DNA of 47,192 bases, from positions 1 through 47,192 of the forward strand of contig CAMCYP010000029.1 in the NCBI GenBank assembly GCA_945885345.1, written 5' to 3'. The position numbers were made by a program, and so were the translations under genes. Position 1 is the first letter of the stretch; each line of letters begins with the position of its first letter. Source of the stretch: Bordetella parapertussis (lineage in GTDB: Bacteria > Pseudomonadota > Gammaproteobacteria > Burkholderiales > SG8-41). Shown here one piece after another: positions 18,717 to 27,185 of the stretch. Below the pieces are notes generated by a model. It did not search any database, had not been told where the DNA came from, and saw only the letters and a list, made by a program, of their open reading frames with translations.

Positions 18717-19427
18717 TCAACTGTCGTTGCCGCCGGACCCAGCCAGCAATCCCTCGGCATCCAGTCCGAGCCGGTTGGCGGCAATTACCGCCTGAGTACG
18801 GCTGGTCACCTTCAATGCGTTGAGCACTGCAGTCAGGTGCGCCTTTACCGTGCGTTCGGCGAGGCCAAGGTCACGGCAGATTTCCTTGTTGGCCAGTCCC
18901 TTCATCACCAGTGCGAGGACCTGTCCCTGGCGTACAGTGAGGCCGATGCCAGACGCCGACTTTGCGTGGCTGCGCAGACCGACCGGCAGCGCGTCTTCGG
19001 AAAACACTTCGTTGAGTGCCATCTCTGGTGGCACATACACGGATCCGGCCAGCACGAGCCGCAGGGCATTGACGATGGTTTCGCGGCCTGAAGCCTTGGG
19101 AATGAATCCGGCCGCGCCATTACGCATCACATCCGTGACGGTATCGCGGTCGCGAAACATCGATACGACAACGACCGGCATGGTGGGATGGTCCTGGCGG
19201 AAGCGCTGCAGCGCAGGGATGCCGCGCAGGCCTGGCAGATTCAGGTCAAGCAGAATCAGATCAAGATCGGGATGTGCGCGCGCCAGGATCAGAGCGCTAC
19301 TGCAATCCGGTGCTTCCAGCACTTCGATGGGATTGCCCAATTGCATGACCAACTGGGCCATGGCCTCGCGGACCAGGGGGTGATCGTCAACGACCAGGAT
19401 CTTCAACGGCGCGTCTCCAGTGGCCAA
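18717..19427 (-). CDS. LuxR/NarL-family response regulator
   Basis: This protein of about 236 residues has an N-terminal receiver (VVDDHPLVREAM, phospho-acceptor Asp61 in LLDLNLPG) and a C-terminal LuxR-type helix-turn-helix (LTVRQGQVLALVMKGLANKEI, then ERTVKAHL). It is a DNA-binding transcription factor. The reading frame opens with TTG at 19427 and the start is not certain, as no ATG precedes the receiver. It converges with the hybrid kinase gene over a 46-base gap and diverges from the cupin gene at 19637. It may therefore control the 19637-28559 region (inference). Confidence 0.9.
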   Translation of the reverse strand: MATGDAPLKILVVDDHPLVREAMAQLVMQLGNPIEVLEAPDCSSALILARAHPDLDLILLDLNLPGLRGIPALQRFRQDHPTMPVVVVSMFRDRDTVTDVMRNGAAGFIPKASGRETIVNALRLVLAGSVYVPPEMALNEVFSEDALPVGLRSHAKSASGIGLTVRQGQVLALVMKGLANKEICRDLGLAERTVKAHLTAVLNALKVTSRTQAVIAANRLGLDAEGLLAGSGGNDS

Positions 19428-19636
19428 AGTCTACACGAACACCCTGCGCCCGGACCGGCCCTTTCGGGCTAGCCCGCGGGGACAATTTCGCTGTATTCGC
19501 GGCTTTCGGACAATGGTGCCGTCTGTTCTTGCGCGTACGCCTGAGCCGCAGGATTACCCAAAACAGAACAAGACTCATGCCTGGATGCTGTCCTGATGGT
19601 TTGGGTGGCAACTGATATCAATAATGGAGAGCAATC

Positions 19637-20110
19637 ATGGGAACTGTGCAACGTGCCAATCTGGTTCTGGTTCTGGCGTTCAGTATGACTGTGTGGAGTG
19701 CTTGGGCTGCAGATGGCTTGCCTGACGGTGCAATCAGGATTACCACCGAGGAACTGAAATGGAAACCGGGGCGCGTGCCCGGGCACGAGATCGCGCCGCT
19801 CATCGGCGACTCAAGTAAACCTGGTCCGTACGTCGAGCGGGTCAAATTTCCACCGAACAGCACCTCGCAGTCGCATTCCCATCCTGACGACCGCACCTAC
19901 ACCGTCATTTCCGGCACCTGGTACGTCGGCTACGGCGACAAGCTCGAGCCGGCGAAACTGAAGGCGCTGCCCGCGGGCAGCTACCATACCGAGCCGGCGA
20001 ACGTGACCCACTTTTCCGTGATCAAGGAAGAGGGCGTCGTGGTGCAGATCACGGGGAGCGGTCCGACGGCCACGCGTTTCTTTGATCCGGCCTTTGCGCC
20101 GAAGAAATAA
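19637..20110 (+). CDS. Exported cupin-domain protein
   Basis: This 157-residue protein has a signal peptide ending near AWAAD and one cupin domain. The first metal-binding motif (SQSHSHPDDRTYTVISG) supplies two histidines and the second (GSYHTEPANVTHF) supplies more. It is a single-domain periplasmic cupin; chemistry is not predictable, and both enzymes and sensors are known with this fold. GGAGAG precedes the ATG. The ModA-like gene follows after 22 bases, so the two are likely cotranscribed. It diverges from the response regulator gene. Confidence 0.82.
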   Translation: MGTVQRANLVLVLAFSMTVWSAWAADGLPDGAIRITTEELKWKPGRVPGHEIAPLIGDSSKPGPYVERVKFPPNSTSQSHSHPDDRTYTVISGTWYVGYGDKLEPAKLKALPAGSYHTEPANVTHFSVIKEEGVVVQITGSGPTATRFFDPAFAPKK

Positions 20111-20132
20111 TGCAGGCACATACGGAGATTCC

Positions 20133-20888
20133 ATGATGACCCACCTCATTCGTTTCTTGAGCGCCGCTGGACTGTGTCTGGCTGTTACGGTTGCCGGTGC
20201 GGCAGAGATCAAGCTGCTGTCCCCGATTGCGTTCGAGCCCGCGGCCGTCGTGTTAATTCCGGAATTTGAAAAACTGTCCGGGCACAAGGTCACGGTGTCC
20301 TACGGCACGGCCGGTGCGATTGCGGGCCGCGTCGAAAAGGGGGAAGCCGTGGACGTAGTCATGACCGCGGTGCCGCTGCTCGAGAAGCTGCAGGGCCAGG
20401 GCAAGCTGCTCGCCGGCAGCAGGGCCGACATCTGCAAGGTCGGCCTGGGTGTTTTCGTGCGCCAGGGCGCACCGCGGCCTGACATCAGTTCGGTCGAAGC
20501 TTTCAAGCGCAGCCTGTCTGAGGCGAAATCGATCGGCTATGTCAATCCGAGTTTCGGTGTGCCGACCGGCATCTACATGACCGGTCTGCTGGAACGGCTC
20601 GGCATGGCGGAGGAAATGAGGCCCAAGACCCGGCTGCTGGTGGTGGCCGACCGTTTCGCCGGCATCACCCGCGGCGAGGCCGACATCGGTTTCAACCAGA
20701 TGAGTGAAATCGTCGCTGAGCACGGTATAGATCTGGTCGGGCCGCTACCGGCTCCGATCCAGAATTACACCTCTTTTGCGGCTGCCGTGACGGCAGACAG
20801 CAGCGCGGCGGATGCAGCCAGGGCGCTGATTGCCCATTTTTCCTCGCCGGCGTCCAGGGCCATCATCAAGATCAAAGGCTTCGAATAG
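20133..20888 (+). CDS. ModA-fold periplasmic substrate-binding protein, orphan
   Basis: This 251-residue protein has a clear signal peptide (cut near AGAA-EIK) and the type-II binding fold of molybdate-binding ModA relatives: LLSPIAFEPAAVVLIPEFEKLSGHKV, GTAGAIAGRVEKGEAVDVVM and a C-terminal hinge. No ModB or ModC is nearby. The oxyanion-binding residues of true ModA are not obviously conserved, so molybdate is not claimed. ATG codons at 20133 and 20136 follow CGGAGA. A second member of the same family without a signal peptide lies at 22923. Confidence 0.82.
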   Translation: MMTHLIRFLSAAGLCLAVTVAGAAEIKLLSPIAFEPAAVVLIPEFEKLSGHKVTVSYGTAGAIAGRVEKGEAVDVVMTAVPLLEKLQGQGKLLAGSRADICKVGLGVFVRQGAPRPDISSVEAFKRSLSEAKSIGYVNPSFGVPTGIYMTGLLERLGMAEEMRPKTRLLVVADRFAGITRGEADIGFNQMSEIVAEHGIDLVGPLPAPIQNYTSFAAAVTADSSAADAARALIAHFSSPASRAIIKIKGFE

Positions 20889-21013
20889 GCTGTACGCAGT
20901 CCGTGCGTCCGGCGGCCCGGACTTGATCCCGCGCTTTGGCGTTCGCCGGGATGTATTGGTGGGATCCGGTATCGGCGTTTCCATTAAAATGGCGTCTGAT
21001 CCCGGAGTCCAAC

Positions 21014-22405
21014 ATGCCTATGACCACCCACAAGGCTGCGGCGCTTGCCGCCAGTCCGTCGCAGACCCTCAGTAATTTTTTGTCGGCAATCCGTTACGAA
21101 GACCTGCCGCAGTCCGTGGTCGCGCGTACCGAAGACCTGTTTCTCGACTGGTTCGCGTCGGCACTGGCGGGCAAGGGCGCGCGACCAGTGTCCACCATCG
21201 ATGGGTTTGCCGCGGCGATGGGGCCGAAGGACGGCTCCGCCGAGAACCTGTTGACACGCAAGCGCACATCGCCATTTTTTGCGGCACTGGTCAATGGTGC
21301 CGCATCGCATTTTGTCGAGCAGGATGATCTGCACAACAGTTCGGTGCTGCATCCGGGCACGGTGGTGTTTCCTGCCGTGCTGGCTGCGGCGCAGGATGTC
21401 GGTGCCACCGGCAAGGAGTTGATTGCGGCGTCAGTGGCCGGATATGAATGCGGCGTGCGCGTCGGCGAATTCCTTGGCCGTTCGCACTACAAGGTGTTCC
21501 ATACCACCGGCACCGCAGGCAAGCTCGCCGCCGCCGCCGGTGTGGCGCATGTGCTGAAACTCGATGCCGACAGGATGCAGCATTGCCTCGGTTCCGCCGG
21601 CACCATGGCCGCAGGGCTGTGGGAATTCCTGCGCGACGCGGCAGATTCGAAACAACTGCATACCGCGAAAGCGGCGGCCGACGGTTTGATGGCGGCATAC
21701 ATTGCCCGTGATGGTTTTACCGGCGCGCGTGAAATTTTCGAAGGCAGACAGGGCATGGCCGCCGGCATGTCCAGTGATGCCGATGTGCGCTGGCTGACCG
21801 ACGGTCTGGGTACGCGCTGGGCGACGGCGGAGACTTCATTCAAATTCCATGCGTCGTGCCGCCACACGCATCCGGCCGCGGATGCGTTGCTGACCCTGAT
21901 GCAGCAGCATGGACTCAAGGCCGATGACATCGTGAAGGTGACTGCGCATGTACATCAGGGCGCGATCGACGTGTTGGGTCCGGTGACTGATCCGCAGACG
22001 GTGCATCAGTCCAAGTTCTCGATGGGTTTTGTGCTGGCGCTGATTGCTACGCTGGGTCGCGCTTCGCTGTCGGACTTTACTGAAAAATCAATTAAAAACA
22101 ATGAATTCCGTAAATTCCATGATCGCGTAAGCATGGTTCTCGACCAGGAGATCGATGCTGCCTATCCGCGACGCTGGATCGGCCGCGTCACAGTGCAGAC
22201 AGGCGATGGCCGCAGGCTGGAATGCCGTGTCGAGACGCCAAAGGGCGATCCCGGCAACACGCTGACCCGTCCCGAGCTCGAAGACAAGGCGTTGCGTCTG
22301 GTGGATTATTCCGATGCTGCGACGGCCGATGAAATGAAACAACTGATTGCGCGCATCTGGCGGCTGCATGATGAATCTTCAGTGCGTGATTTTCTCGCGC
22401 GTTGA
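21014..22405 (+). CDS. MmgE/PrpD family protein
   Basis: This 463-residue protein has the two-domain MmgE/PrpD fold: an all-helical large domain with VNGAASHFVEQDDLHNSSVLHPGTV and a smaller C-terminal domain with KFHASCRHTHPAADAL. Known members are 2-methylcitrate dehydratase (PrpD), iminodisuccinate epimerase and cis-aconitate decarboxylase, and many remain uncharacterised. GGAG at 21004-21007 decides the start at 21014. It differs clearly from the paralogue at 27186. Its neighbours suggest a role in catabolism of a di- or tricarboxylate. Confidence 0.88.
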   Translation: MPMTTHKAAALAASPSQTLSNFLSAIRYEDLPQSVVARTEDLFLDWFASALAGKGARPVSTIDGFAAAMGPKDGSAENLLTRKRTSPFFAALVNGAASHFVEQDDLHNSSVLHPGTVVFPAVLAAAQDVGATGKELIAASVAGYECGVRVGEFLGRSHYKVFHTTGTAGKLAAAAGVAHVLKLDADRMQHCLGSAGTMAAGLWEFLRDAADSKQLHTAKAAADGLMAAYIARDGFTGAREIFEGRQGMAAGMSSDADVRWLTDGLGTRWATAETSFKFHASCRHTHPAADALLTLMQQHGLKADDIVKVTAHVHQGAIDVLGPVTDPQTVHQSKFSMGFVLALIATLGRASLSDFTEKSIKNNEFRKFHDRVSMVLDQEIDAAYPRRWIGRVTVQTGDGRRLECRVETPKGDPGNTLTRPELEDKALRLVDYSDAATADEMKQLIARIWRLHDESSVRDFLAR

Positions 22406-22448
22406 TTCCCCGCACTTGAACCCTAGCATTTGAACCTTGATCATCAGT

Positions 22449-22775
22449 TCACGCCGCAGGCGGCCGCCGCTCTGCGCCGCATTTCCAGCAGGCGGTGAAC
22501 TGGCCTTCGATGGCTTCGTTGCAATGCGGACATGCCCAGGCTTTGCCGCCGTGGATGCGTGCCATCGCGCCTTTAAGAAAATCCTTCAACAGCTGATCGG
22601 CATCGGAGAAACGGGCGTCGTCGGTAATCCATACTGCGCAGACGTCCACCGGCAGCTCGCCCCAGCCGCCGGTGAGAAAATCGCCGCGGACCAGGGCGTC
22701 TATTCCATGCGACTCGAGGAAGCCGCGGATCAGATGGGCTTCCGTGATATGCCGGGCGTTGTGTACGCGTTTCAT
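22449..22775 (-). CDS. DUF2007 protein with C-terminal zinc ribbon
   Basis: This 108-residue protein has an N-terminal DUF2007 domain (HITEAHLIRGFLESHGIDALVRGDF, then a WITDDARFSDADQLL strand-helix) of the kind annotated as a putative signal-transducing, PII-like fold. A CPHC and CWKC pair at the C-terminus would bind zinc. The ATG at 22775 is preferred to an in-frame TTG at 22814. It is the only minus-strand gene among plus-strand neighbours, so it probably has its own promoter. Function unknown. Confidence 0.72.
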   Translation of the reverse strand: MKRVHNARHITEAHLIRGFLESHGIDALVRGDFLTGGWGELPVDVCAVWITDDARFSDADQLLKDFLKGAMARIHGGKAWACPHCNEAIEGQFTACWKCGAERRPPAA

Positions 22776-22922
22776 GATGTGGTCGAGCGTATGCCAGGCG
22801 TCGCAAGGGAGCAACCATGCGTACCCGAAAAATGAGCAGCCGGGAACGGGCGGCCCCGGGGTAGGAGTTAGCTGGGGCTGCTGGTAACATCAGACGTTTA
22901 TTCATCCGCGGGGAGCAAAGTC

Positions 22923-23624
22923 ATGGCGGTATTGCGCGTGCTGAGCGCCGGGGCGGCACAGGCTGTGTGCGAGCAGGTGATCGCGGGATTGCAGCGCGAC
23001 GGACATGCAGTCGAAGCCGCATACGGCGCCGTCGGTGCAATGAAGGCGCGCATGGTCGGCGGAGAGCCGGTCGATGTCATCATCCTCAGTGCGCAGCTGA
23101 TCCAGGACCTGGTTTCCGGTGGACTGGTGGCGGTTTCTTCCGTGACGGACATCGGCAAGGTCGGCACCGGCGTCGCGGTGCGGGCCGGCTCACCCTTGCC
23201 CGAAGTCGGCAGCCGCGAAGCACTGCGTGGCAACATCCTCGCGGCCTCGGTCATCGTTTGTCCGGATCCGGCCACCGCGACGGCGGGCAAGATCGTGATG
23301 AAACTGATGGAGCGCCTCGGCGTGGCCTCACAGGTCGAGGACCGCATGCAGTTTTTCCCCAACGGCAATGCAGCGATGCACTGGCTGGCGGCGAGCAGCG
23401 GCAATCTTGAACTCGGAATTACCCAGAACACCGAGATCCTGCCGATCAAGGGTGTGACCTATGTCGGCCCGTTGCCCGATGAATTCCAGATGAAAACCGT
23501 TTACACCGCGGGCATTGCTGCCCGCGCGGCGCAACCCGAACTGGCGCGCGAATTTGTGCGGCGCCTGACTGCAGCGGAATTCCGGCCGACCCTGCGCGCC
23601 GCAGGTTACGAAATTGATAACTGA
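22923..23624 (+). CDS. ModA-fold substrate-binding protein lacking a signal peptide
   Basis: This 233-residue protein starts directly at the first strand of the binding fold (LRVLSAGAAQAVCEQVIAGL) and keeps the family marks GAVGAMKARMVGGEPVDVIIL and FFPNGNAAMHWLA. The upstream in-frame sequence reaches a TAG at 22869-22871 without any start codon or hydrophobic segment, so there is no hidden export signal. It would be cytoplasmic, which is odd for a binding protein. The related exported protein is at 20133. It may act as an intracellular ligand sensor or binding partner (inference). Confidence 0.8.
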   Translation: MAVLRVLSAGAAQAVCEQVIAGLQRDGHAVEAAYGAVGAMKARMVGGEPVDVIILSAQLIQDLVSGGLVAVSSVTDIGKVGTGVAVRAGSPLPEVGSREALRGNILAASVIVCPDPATATAGKIVMKLMERLGVASQVEDRMQFFPNGNAAMHWLAASSGNLELGITQNTEILPIKGVTYVGPLPDEFQMKTVYTAGIAARAAQPELAREFVRRLTAAEFRPTLRAAGYEIDN

Positions 23625-23662
23625 GTCGATAACTGAACGCTTGAACCTGAGGAGCAGTCCCC

Positions 23663-24055
23663 ATGAACCGCATCGTGCACCTGGCGCTGAAAGTCGAAGA
23701 CCTGGAAAAAACCACCGAGTTCTACCAGAAGGTGTTCGGGTTCAAGGAAGTCGAAACCAAGAAGACACGGGACCACACCTCCCGTCACCTCACCGACGGT
23801 GACATGGACTTCACGTTGATCAAATACGATGCCGGTACGCAGTCTGCCGAATCGAAGGCTTCCGGTGCCGGACCGTGCATCCATCACTTCGCAATTGAAG
23901 TCGAAGACATCGAGAAATACTCGGCAGAAATCATGAATTACGGCTGCACCATCATCAGTGATCCCGGCGTGATCCCGGTGAAATTCCGCGCACCGGGCGG
24001 CACCACCGCGGAAATCGTGCCGGTGGGCCGTTACAAGAGAACCAAGCGCGACTGA
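23663..24055 (+). CDS. VOC-superfamily (glyoxalase/dioxygenase-fold) protein
   Basis: This 130-residue single VOC module has two beta-alpha-beta-beta-beta repeats. The metal-binding candidates are His7 in NRIVHLALKVEDL, a His in CIHHFAIEVEDI and the Glu in GGTTAEIVPVG. Such proteins are lyases, isomerases, dioxygenases or epimerases acting on small carbonyl or CoA substrates. A GAGGAG ribosome site lies before the ATG. It sits between a ModA-like gene and the Tct transporter, so it may act on the imported compound. Confidence 0.85.
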   Translation: MNRIVHLALKVEDLEKTTEFYQKVFGFKEVETKKTRDHTSRHLTDGDMDFTLIKYDAGTQSAESKASGAGPCIHHFAIEVEDIEKYSAEIMNYGCTIISDPGVIPVKFRAPGGTTAEIVPVGRYKRTKRD

Positions 24056-24110
24056 ATCTTGTCGAAAATTGGCACAAAAGTGCCGGGCAAAACTGTGGGA
24101 GGAGCAAGGC

Positions 24111-24578
24111 GTGGTGCAATCGAAATTGATCAAGGGTGACGTGATGTCCGGCGCGGTGTTGGCTGCGCTGGGCGTGTACATCATCAGCGAAGCCCGGCAA
24201 TGGGATTACCTGACCCAGGAGGGGCCGGGCCCCGGATTCTTCCCGCTATGGTACGGCATCGCGATGATCCTGCTGGCGCTGCTGCTGATTGGCAGCAACC
24301 TGCTGCGCCGGAGTGCGGTGCGGGCGGAGTCTGTCGACTGGCGCAGAGTCCGGCACGCCTTGTTTGCCTGGACGGCGTTCGTGGCTAGCATCGCGTTGCT
24401 GAAACCGCTGGGTTTCCAGTTGAGTTTCGCGCTGCTCACCTTTTTCGTGGTCGCGGGCATCTACCGCCGGCCCCTGCCTGCCGCGCTGGCGATTGCCGTC
24501 GGCTGTTCACTCGGCTTCTATCTGGTGTTCCCATTGGCGCTGAATGTCAGCCTGCCGGTGGGCATGTTCGGGTTCTGA
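24111..24578 (+). CDS. tctB: Tripartite tricarboxylate transporter, small membrane subunit TctB
   Basis: This protein of about 155 residues has four predicted membrane helices and the TctB motif with EGPGPGFFPLWYG after the first helix. It is the small membrane subunit of the TTT-type secondary transporter. GTG at 24111 (or 24114) follows a strong GGGAGGAG site at 24097-24104; an upstream TTG is unlikely. TctA starts 4 bases after its stop and the binding protein follows, forming a complete tctBAC set. Confidence 0.88.
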   Translation: MVQSKLIKGDVMSGAVLAALGVYIISEARQWDYLTQEGPGPGFFPLWYGIAMILLALLLIGSNLLRRSAVRAESVDWRRVRHALFAWTAFVASIALLKPLGFQLSFALLTFFVVAGIYRRPLPAALAIAVGCSLGFYLVFPLALNVSLPVGMFGF

Positions 24579-24581
24579 CCG

Positions 24582-26093
24582 ATGGAAGTCATTCACGGCA
24601 TGCTGCATGGATTCGAGGTCGCGCTGACGCCGATTAATCTGTGGTGGTGCTTCGTCGGCGTGTTTCTCGGCACCGTGGTGGGAGTGCTGCCGGGGCTGGG
24701 GCCACCGGCGACGATCGCCATGCTGCTGCCGCTCACTTTTCAAATGAGCCCGACCAGCGCCGTCATCATGCTGGCGGGTATCTACTACGGCGCCAAGTAC
24801 GGTGGCTCGACCACCTCGATCCTGCTCAACGTACCCGGCGAATCTGCCTCCGTGGTCACCTGCCTCGACGGCTACCAGATGGCGAAGAAGGGCCGCGCCG
24901 GAGCCGCGCTGGGCATCGCGGCAATTGCTTCGTTCATCGCCGGCACGGTGGGCGTGCTTGGCCTGATGCTGGTCGCGCCGCCGCTCGCCCGGTTCGCGCT
25001 GTCCTTCAGTTCACCCGAATATTTTGCGCTGATGTGCCTGGGGCTCGCGATGGTAGTGCTGCTCGCCGGCCATTCCCTAGTCAAGGCGCTGCTGGCGATG
25101 CTGGTTGGATTGTGGATTGCCGGCATCGGCACGGACCTTTTCAGCGATGCCTCGCGCTTCACGTTTGACCGGATGGAATTGCTGGACGGCATCGACTTCG
25201 TGGTGGTGGCGATCGGCGTGTTTGCGCTGGGAGAGGTGCTCGGCAACATGGAGTCGCGCGAGGAGGCACAGCTGCTGCCGGTGCCCAAGGGCCTGCGCAA
25301 CCTGCTGCCGACCTTGCAGGAACTCAAGGACTGCCGTTTCGCGTTCCTCAACGGGTCGGTGGTCGGGTTCGTGATCGGCGTGTTGCCGGGCGCCGGTTCC
25401 ACCATCGCCTCGTTTATTTCCTACGGTATCGAAAAGGCGGTATCGAGGCATCCCGAAAAATTCGGCACGGGCGTGCCGGAAGGCGTGGCGGCGCCCGAAG
25501 GGGCCAACAATTCGGAGACCGGCGGCGCGATGGTGCCGCTGCTTACGCTCGGCATTCCCGGATCGGGGACGACGGCGATCCTGCTGGCCGCGTTCATTCT
25601 GTGGGGCCTGCGGCCGGGGCCGCTGATGATCCAGGACAACCCGGACCTGTTCTGGGGGCTAGTCGCGAGCATGTATGTCGGCAACGTCATGCTGCTGATA
25701 CTGAACCTGCCGCTGATCCCGCTTTTCGCGCAGATACTCAAGCTGCCGGTCTACATACTCTATCCGATCATCTTCGGTATCTCGATCGTCGGTGTCTACA
25801 GCGTGTCGGGCAGCCTGTTTGACATCGGCATATTGGCGCTGTTCGGTCTCCTCGGCTATGCGATGCGCAAGTTGGACTATCCGTCGGCGCCCCTGATACT
25901 CGGATTGGTGCTGGGCGACAACATGGAACGCGCACTGCGGCAGTCGCTGATGATGTCCGAGGGTAGCCCGGCCATCTTGGTGTCCAGGCCGATATCAGCG
26001 GTGATGCTGTTTCTGGCGGCGGCGATACTGATCGTCCCGCTGTTCAAGAGGGTCAACGCCTGGCGCATCAAGGCGATCGAGGAGCAGTTATAA
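24582..26093 (+). CDS. tctA: Tripartite tricarboxylate transporter, large membrane subunit TctA
   Basis: This 503-residue polytopic protein has the family hallmarks GVLPGLGPPATIAMLLPLTF near the N-terminus, YYGAKYGGSTTSILLNVPGE, and the internally repeated GVLPGAGSTIASF and LLTLGIPGSGTTAILL in the second half. It is the main sodium- or proton-coupled transport subunit and works with TctB and an exported binding protein. Length and topology are normal for TctA. It lies in a tight operon with tctB and the binding-protein gene 30 bases downstream. Confidence 0.95.
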   Translation: MEVIHGMLHGFEVALTPINLWWCFVGVFLGTVVGVLPGLGPPATIAMLLPLTFQMSPTSAVIMLAGIYYGAKYGGSTTSILLNVPGESASVVTCLDGYQMAKKGRAGAALGIAAIASFIAGTVGVLGLMLVAPPLARFALSFSSPEYFALMCLGLAMVVLLAGHSLVKALLAMLVGLWIAGIGTDLFSDASRFTFDRMELLDGIDFVVVAIGVFALGEVLGNMESREEAQLLPVPKGLRNLLPTLQELKDCRFAFLNGSVVGFVIGVLPGAGSTIASFISYGIEKAVSRHPEKFGTGVPEGVAAPEGANNSETGGAMVPLLTLGIPGSGTTAILLAAFILWGLRPGPLMIQDNPDLFWGLVASMYVGNVMLLILNLPLIPLFAQILKLPVYILYPIIFGISIVGVYSVSGSLFDIGILALFGLLGYAMRKLDYPSAPLILGLVLGDNMERALRQSLMMSEGSPAILVSRPISAVMLFLAAAILIVPLFKRVNAWRIKAIEEQL

Positions 26094-26123
26094 GTTGCAC
26101 TATAACCACATGAGGAGATTCCA

Positions 26124-27101
26124 ATGAAAACACGCTTGATACCTGCAATTCTGGCGGCCACTTTCGTCGCCGCGAGCCCGGCAGTACCGGCACAGGGCTT
26201 CCAGCCCAGCAAGCCGATCGAAGTGGTCGTGCACACCGGCCCGGGCGGCGGCAACGACGTTCTGGCGCGCGCTATTGCGGTGATGGTCGACAAGGAGAAA
26301 CTCGCGCCGGTGCGCATGCAGGTTGTCAACAAGACCGGTGGCGGCGGACTGACAGCGATGGCCTATGTTGCCGAGAAAAAAGGCGACGACCACACCATCG
26401 CGCTGTTTTCGGGCAACTGGCTGACCAACCCGCTGACCCGCAAGGAGGCGAAGGTCACGATCAGAGACCTGACGCCGATCGTGCGTTTGGTACTTGAGCC
26501 CGCAGTGATCGCGGTCAAGGCCGATGCCCCGTTCAAGACACTCAAGGATTTCATCGATGCGGCAAAGAAGAATCCCGGCCAGCTCAAGCAGTCCGGCGGG
26601 TCGCTGACCAGCCGTGACAACGTGGTGCGCCAGTTGCTGATGAAGCAGACCGGTGCAAACTGGGCGTACATTTCCTTTCCCGGCGGCGGCGAACGGATCG
26701 CCGCATTACTGGGCGGCCATGTCAACATGATGGTGATCGAGCCCGAGGAGGCCGGCGAGCACATCCGTGCCGGCGGCATGCGTGTGCTGGCGCAAGTCAC
26801 TAGCCAGCGGTTGGCGAGTTTCCCCAATGCGCCGACGCTGAAGGAGGCGGGATTCGATGTGCCGATCGTGCCGCAGGTGCGTGGTGTCGTCGCGCCGCCC
26901 GGCATGTCCAGGGAGGCGATCGCCTATTACGAGGATCTGTTCGGCCGGCTGGTGAAAACCGCAGCTTGGAAGAAGTATCTTGCCGACAACCAGTTCGAGG
27001 ACGGCTACATGAAAAGCGCAGAGATGGGGAAATTCTTCGGCGAGTTCGAGGAAAGCATGCGCGGCATCCTGAAGGAAGCGGGCGTGAAGGTGGTGCGCTG
27101 A
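26124..27101 (+). CDS. tctC: Tripartite tricarboxylate transporter binding protein TctC (Bug family)
   Basis: This 325-residue exported binding protein has a signal peptide cut near VPAQ-GFQP and Bug motifs FQPSKPIEVVVHTGPGGGNDVLAR and VVNKTGGGGLTAMAYV. The GPGGGND variant differs from the APGG form of the Bug at 6974, suggesting another ligand class. An ATGAGGAG-type site precedes the ATG. It directly follows tctA, so it is the dedicated binding subunit of this transporter. A terminator lies 39 bases past the stop. Confidence 0.92.
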   Translation: MKTRLIPAILAATFVAASPAVPAQGFQPSKPIEVVVHTGPGGGNDVLARAIAVMVDKEKLAPVRMQVVNKTGGGGLTAMAYVAEKKGDDHTIALFSGNWLTNPLTRKEAKVTIRDLTPIVRLVLEPAVIAVKADAPFKTLKDFIDAAKKNPGQLKQSGGSLTSRDNVVRQLLMKQTGANWAYISFPGGGERIAALLGGHVNMMVIEPEEAGEHIRAGGMRVLAQVTSQRLASFPNAPTLKEAGFDVPIVPQVRGVVAPPGMSREAIAYYEDLFGRLVKTAAWKKYLADNQFEDGYMKSAEMGKFFGEFEESMRGILKEAGVKVVR

Positions 27102-27139
27102 GATTGATCGGGGCAGCCCCGGCGAGCGGGGCCATTTAG

Positions 27140-27170
27140 CGGGGGTGCCAAGCCCCCGTTTTTCTTTTTT
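27140..27170 (+). terminator. Rho-independent terminator after tctBAC
   Basis: CGGGGG (27140-27145) pairs with CCCCCG (27153-27158) around a 7-base loop, followed by an almost pure T run to 27170. It closes the tctBAC unit and lies just before the second MmgE/PrpD gene. Confidence 0.88.
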
Positions 27171-27185
27171 CATGCTGACGGACCC

